From positions 73,635,381-73,699,380 of the forward strand of contig JALJCS010000001.1 in assembly GCA_023055355.1 (NCBI GenBank): a stretch of DNA of 64,000 bases. Direction: 5' to 3'. A program made the position numbers and the translations under genes. Positions within the stretch are counted from its first letter, which is position 1; every line of letters begins with the position of its first letter. The DNA is from Agelaius tricolor (lineage: Eukaryota > Chordata > Aves > Passeriformes > Icteridae). Below are positions 62,077 to 64,000 of this stretch, piece by piece. The notes beneath the pieces were generated by a model. That model did not search any database. It was not told the DNA's origin and saw only the letters and a program-made list of their open reading frames with translations.

Positions 62077-63764
62077 CACCTAATTTTATAAGGCTGTAAA
62101 CAATCTGATATAGTAGAAAACTGGCCCCACTTTGAGCTGGGGAATAGAACAAAAAGGCCTTTTTTAATCTAAATTATTATGTAAGTCTCTTTATCCATAT
62201 TGTTACAGTTAGAAAGAGCTCTGAATTTGAAGAAATACATACCATGAAGGTGGTAACACAAATTTTGAAACCTTTTCCAGGAAAAAGTGTAGCAAAGCAG
62301 ATAAGCATAAGACCTTCTTCAACAGGAGAGCAAAGAGAACACAAGCCAATAGACCATATGCATAAAAGGAAACCTATGATCTATACTGCCCATGAATGAA
62401 TCAGTAACAATTCCTAACTTAAGTTACCTGCCAACTGAGATTTACAGCATAATATGAAGGGGTAAACAGCACAACATTTTTAAAAGTAGTTGAATGACTA
62501 GCAAAGAAATCCACAACTTGTTTAAGGAGTTTGAATCGTGAAATACTAGCTAACCCCAATGCACAGGAGTAAACAGACACAGATACTTCCATGAAAAGAC
62601 TACCAGTGTTGACAGAGTAGTGGGAAACAGAAAGTGTCATCCAATGCAATACTTTTTGAGATCATTGATCATTCAGAAGCCTGGAGAACAAAATCACTGT
62701 GAGCACTGCTACAACAAGAGACTCACTTAGTGACTAAAAATGAACTTAATCACGTACAAGAGCAAAATTCTGATGTTTAGCCATTCTATATGATAAAGTG
62801 AAACTAATCATCAGCTACTGCCTACCAAAATTGGATGGTTCTCTGTGGAAGAGAATTCTGGTGTCTGAGCTTCATGAAAAGGTTCAAGTGCTCTTAATAG
62901 GTAAATCAGTCCTGTTGACCACCTCTATGACAAGCAATTTCTTGCACATCTGGTTTCCTCAAGATCTTCAAGAAGCTGTCTTCCTTCCACTTGCTATTCT
63001 GGAAGAGCAAGGCAACGATATGATGTTACCTACAAGGCAGAGGGATTTCAGGGCAAACCAGGTTGATTTTCAGAAATAAATGTTCTTCCAGAAGCACAGT
63101 GTTTACAAGGATTCTGCTTTTAGTTATAGTCTCAGGGATCAGGGTCCCCACCTTCAGAGATGTCATCAGGAAAGATGTTGCCATCTATTTAATTGCACTG
63201 AAAAGGAAGTTTGGGTTTGGTTTTGTTTGTTTTGTTGCCTTTTTTAAAATATATGGAATGTTTATGCAGTTAGATGTGAAATTTGTACTTTTCCAAAGCT
63301 GTGCCTTCATATAATTTATAAGTAAATCTCCTCAATAACTGTAGTCTTCCAATGTTATATCTTAGCAGTGAGGTCTGGATGAGTTTGAGGGAAGAGTTTA
63401 TTGAAATATGTACTAAATTACTACTACTTTCATTACTTCTTATCTTACCATGCCCTGAGCAAAACTGACTCTTTAGCAATGAAATCGAAGCACAGGAATT
63501 GGTTTGTAAGTGTCAGTGTTTTACCATTATGCCTTAGAGCTGTCAAGAGAGGCAGGCACAAGCCTCTCAAAAATAAGCTAGGCATGACTGCACATTTTCC
63601 TCATTTTTAATAGGAATAGCATATTCACCATCTAAAAGTGTTCATTTTGGGCATTATTTATTTATTTTTAAATTATCTTTCATGGCTTTTTCTCTGTGGA
63701 AGCTCACAATTACCAGATTACCAATGAGACAGTATAGTAGAGGAAATGTATTTAAATATCTGTA
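62077..63764. other. Unique AT-rich DNA, no gene seen
   Basis: The 93-codon frame at 62798-63079 is the least repetitive of several here but matches no family I recognise and has no clear splice-site context. Confidence 0.5.
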
Positions 63765-64000
63765 TAGAGGCTTTGCCCCAGAGGTCCCAGTTGCCCTCAA
63801 TGGGCTGCAGCTGCAATGTCCTTAATTGGGCTGCAGCTGTGACCAATGAATATGACTGGGATAAAAGGGGGTGGGATAGCCAGTCAGGGAGAGCCTTGGA
63901 GGAGCTCTGACCTGAGAGAGAACAGCATGCAGAAGGAGTCTGTGCAGCAAAGATCTGCAGCCATGAGAATACACCCAAGAGGTATGGACTTTAGAAATCT
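63765..64000 (+). mobile_element. LTR-type promoter region of an endogenous retrovirus, cut by the window end
   Basis: A GC-richer block with compact promoter signals on the plus strand: a 26-base-spaced pair of GGGCTGCAGCTG (63802-63813, 63828-63839), a CCAAT box (63843-63847) and a TATA-type GGGATAAAAGG (TATA core 63861-63866). Sequence after it (GAGAGCCTTGGAGGAGC, AGAACAGCATGCAG, AAGATCTGCAGCCATGAG) resembles the start of the transcribed part of a songbird LTR family as I remember it. The left boundary is not clear and no TG start is convincing. Whether internal retroviral sequence follows cannot be seen. Confidence 0.55.

Noticed and set aside
62798..63079. 93-codon open frame as a gene
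   Set aside because: No recognised domain, no start or splice context, and length expected by chance in 64 kb.
1..64000. CRISPR arrays, operons, bacterial-type promoters, tRNA or rRNA genes
   Set aside because: No regular repeat-spacer pattern, no tRNA A/B box with cloverleaf and no rRNA-like sequence; the content is vertebrate non-coding DNA.

Overview
This window looks like AT-rich, non-coding avian nuclear DNA, an intergenic or deep-intronic stretch. No intact protein-coding gene, tRNA, rRNA or CRISPR array can be supported. The open reading frames are short, scattered on all frames and mostly not recognisable; the recognisable ones are decayed pieces of CR1 LINE open reading frame 2. The bird assignment rests on many 5'-truncated CR1 copies whose 3' ends carry the TTCTATGA / TTCTGTGA-type tails, and on two LTR-type repeats resembling families I know from songbird genomes. 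'Passerine' is an inference from those LTRs, not proven.

Layout. 1-8431: unique AT-rich DNA holding a diverged ~90 bp inverted repeat pair (1191-1287 and 2767-2850), an AATAAA-plus-A20 retroposition-like scar (1716-1772), an (ATG)9 microsatellite and two stretches that read like candidate cis-regulatory DNA (5570-5720, 6600-6760). 8432-9109: a solo LTR on the minus strand. 9110-16164: unique DNA. 16165-17392: the largest CR1 copy, plus strand, reverse transcriptase to 3' end. 22297-25697: three CR1 copies of different ages and orientations. 30440-30660: a CR1 3' end. 37698-38704: a ~1.0 kb segment bounded by 39 bp inverted repeats with one mismatch, the best candidate here for an uncatalogued non-autonomous DNA transposon. 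44574-45030: two perfect hairpins, an 18 bp tandem duplication and a CR1 tail. 48902-55052: four CR1 copies, including a head-to-head pair. 58500-62076: four more CR1 pieces, including a fragment of the rarely retained endonuclease-RT linker. 63765-64000: an LTR-type promoter region running off the end.

No set of genes works together here. The biology is that of retrotransposon decay: CR1 copies of clearly different subfamilies and ages, retroviral LTRs with recognisable promoter signals, and at least one likely cut-and-paste element. The rest is unique DNA in which I can only flag composition, palindromes and possible conserved elements.
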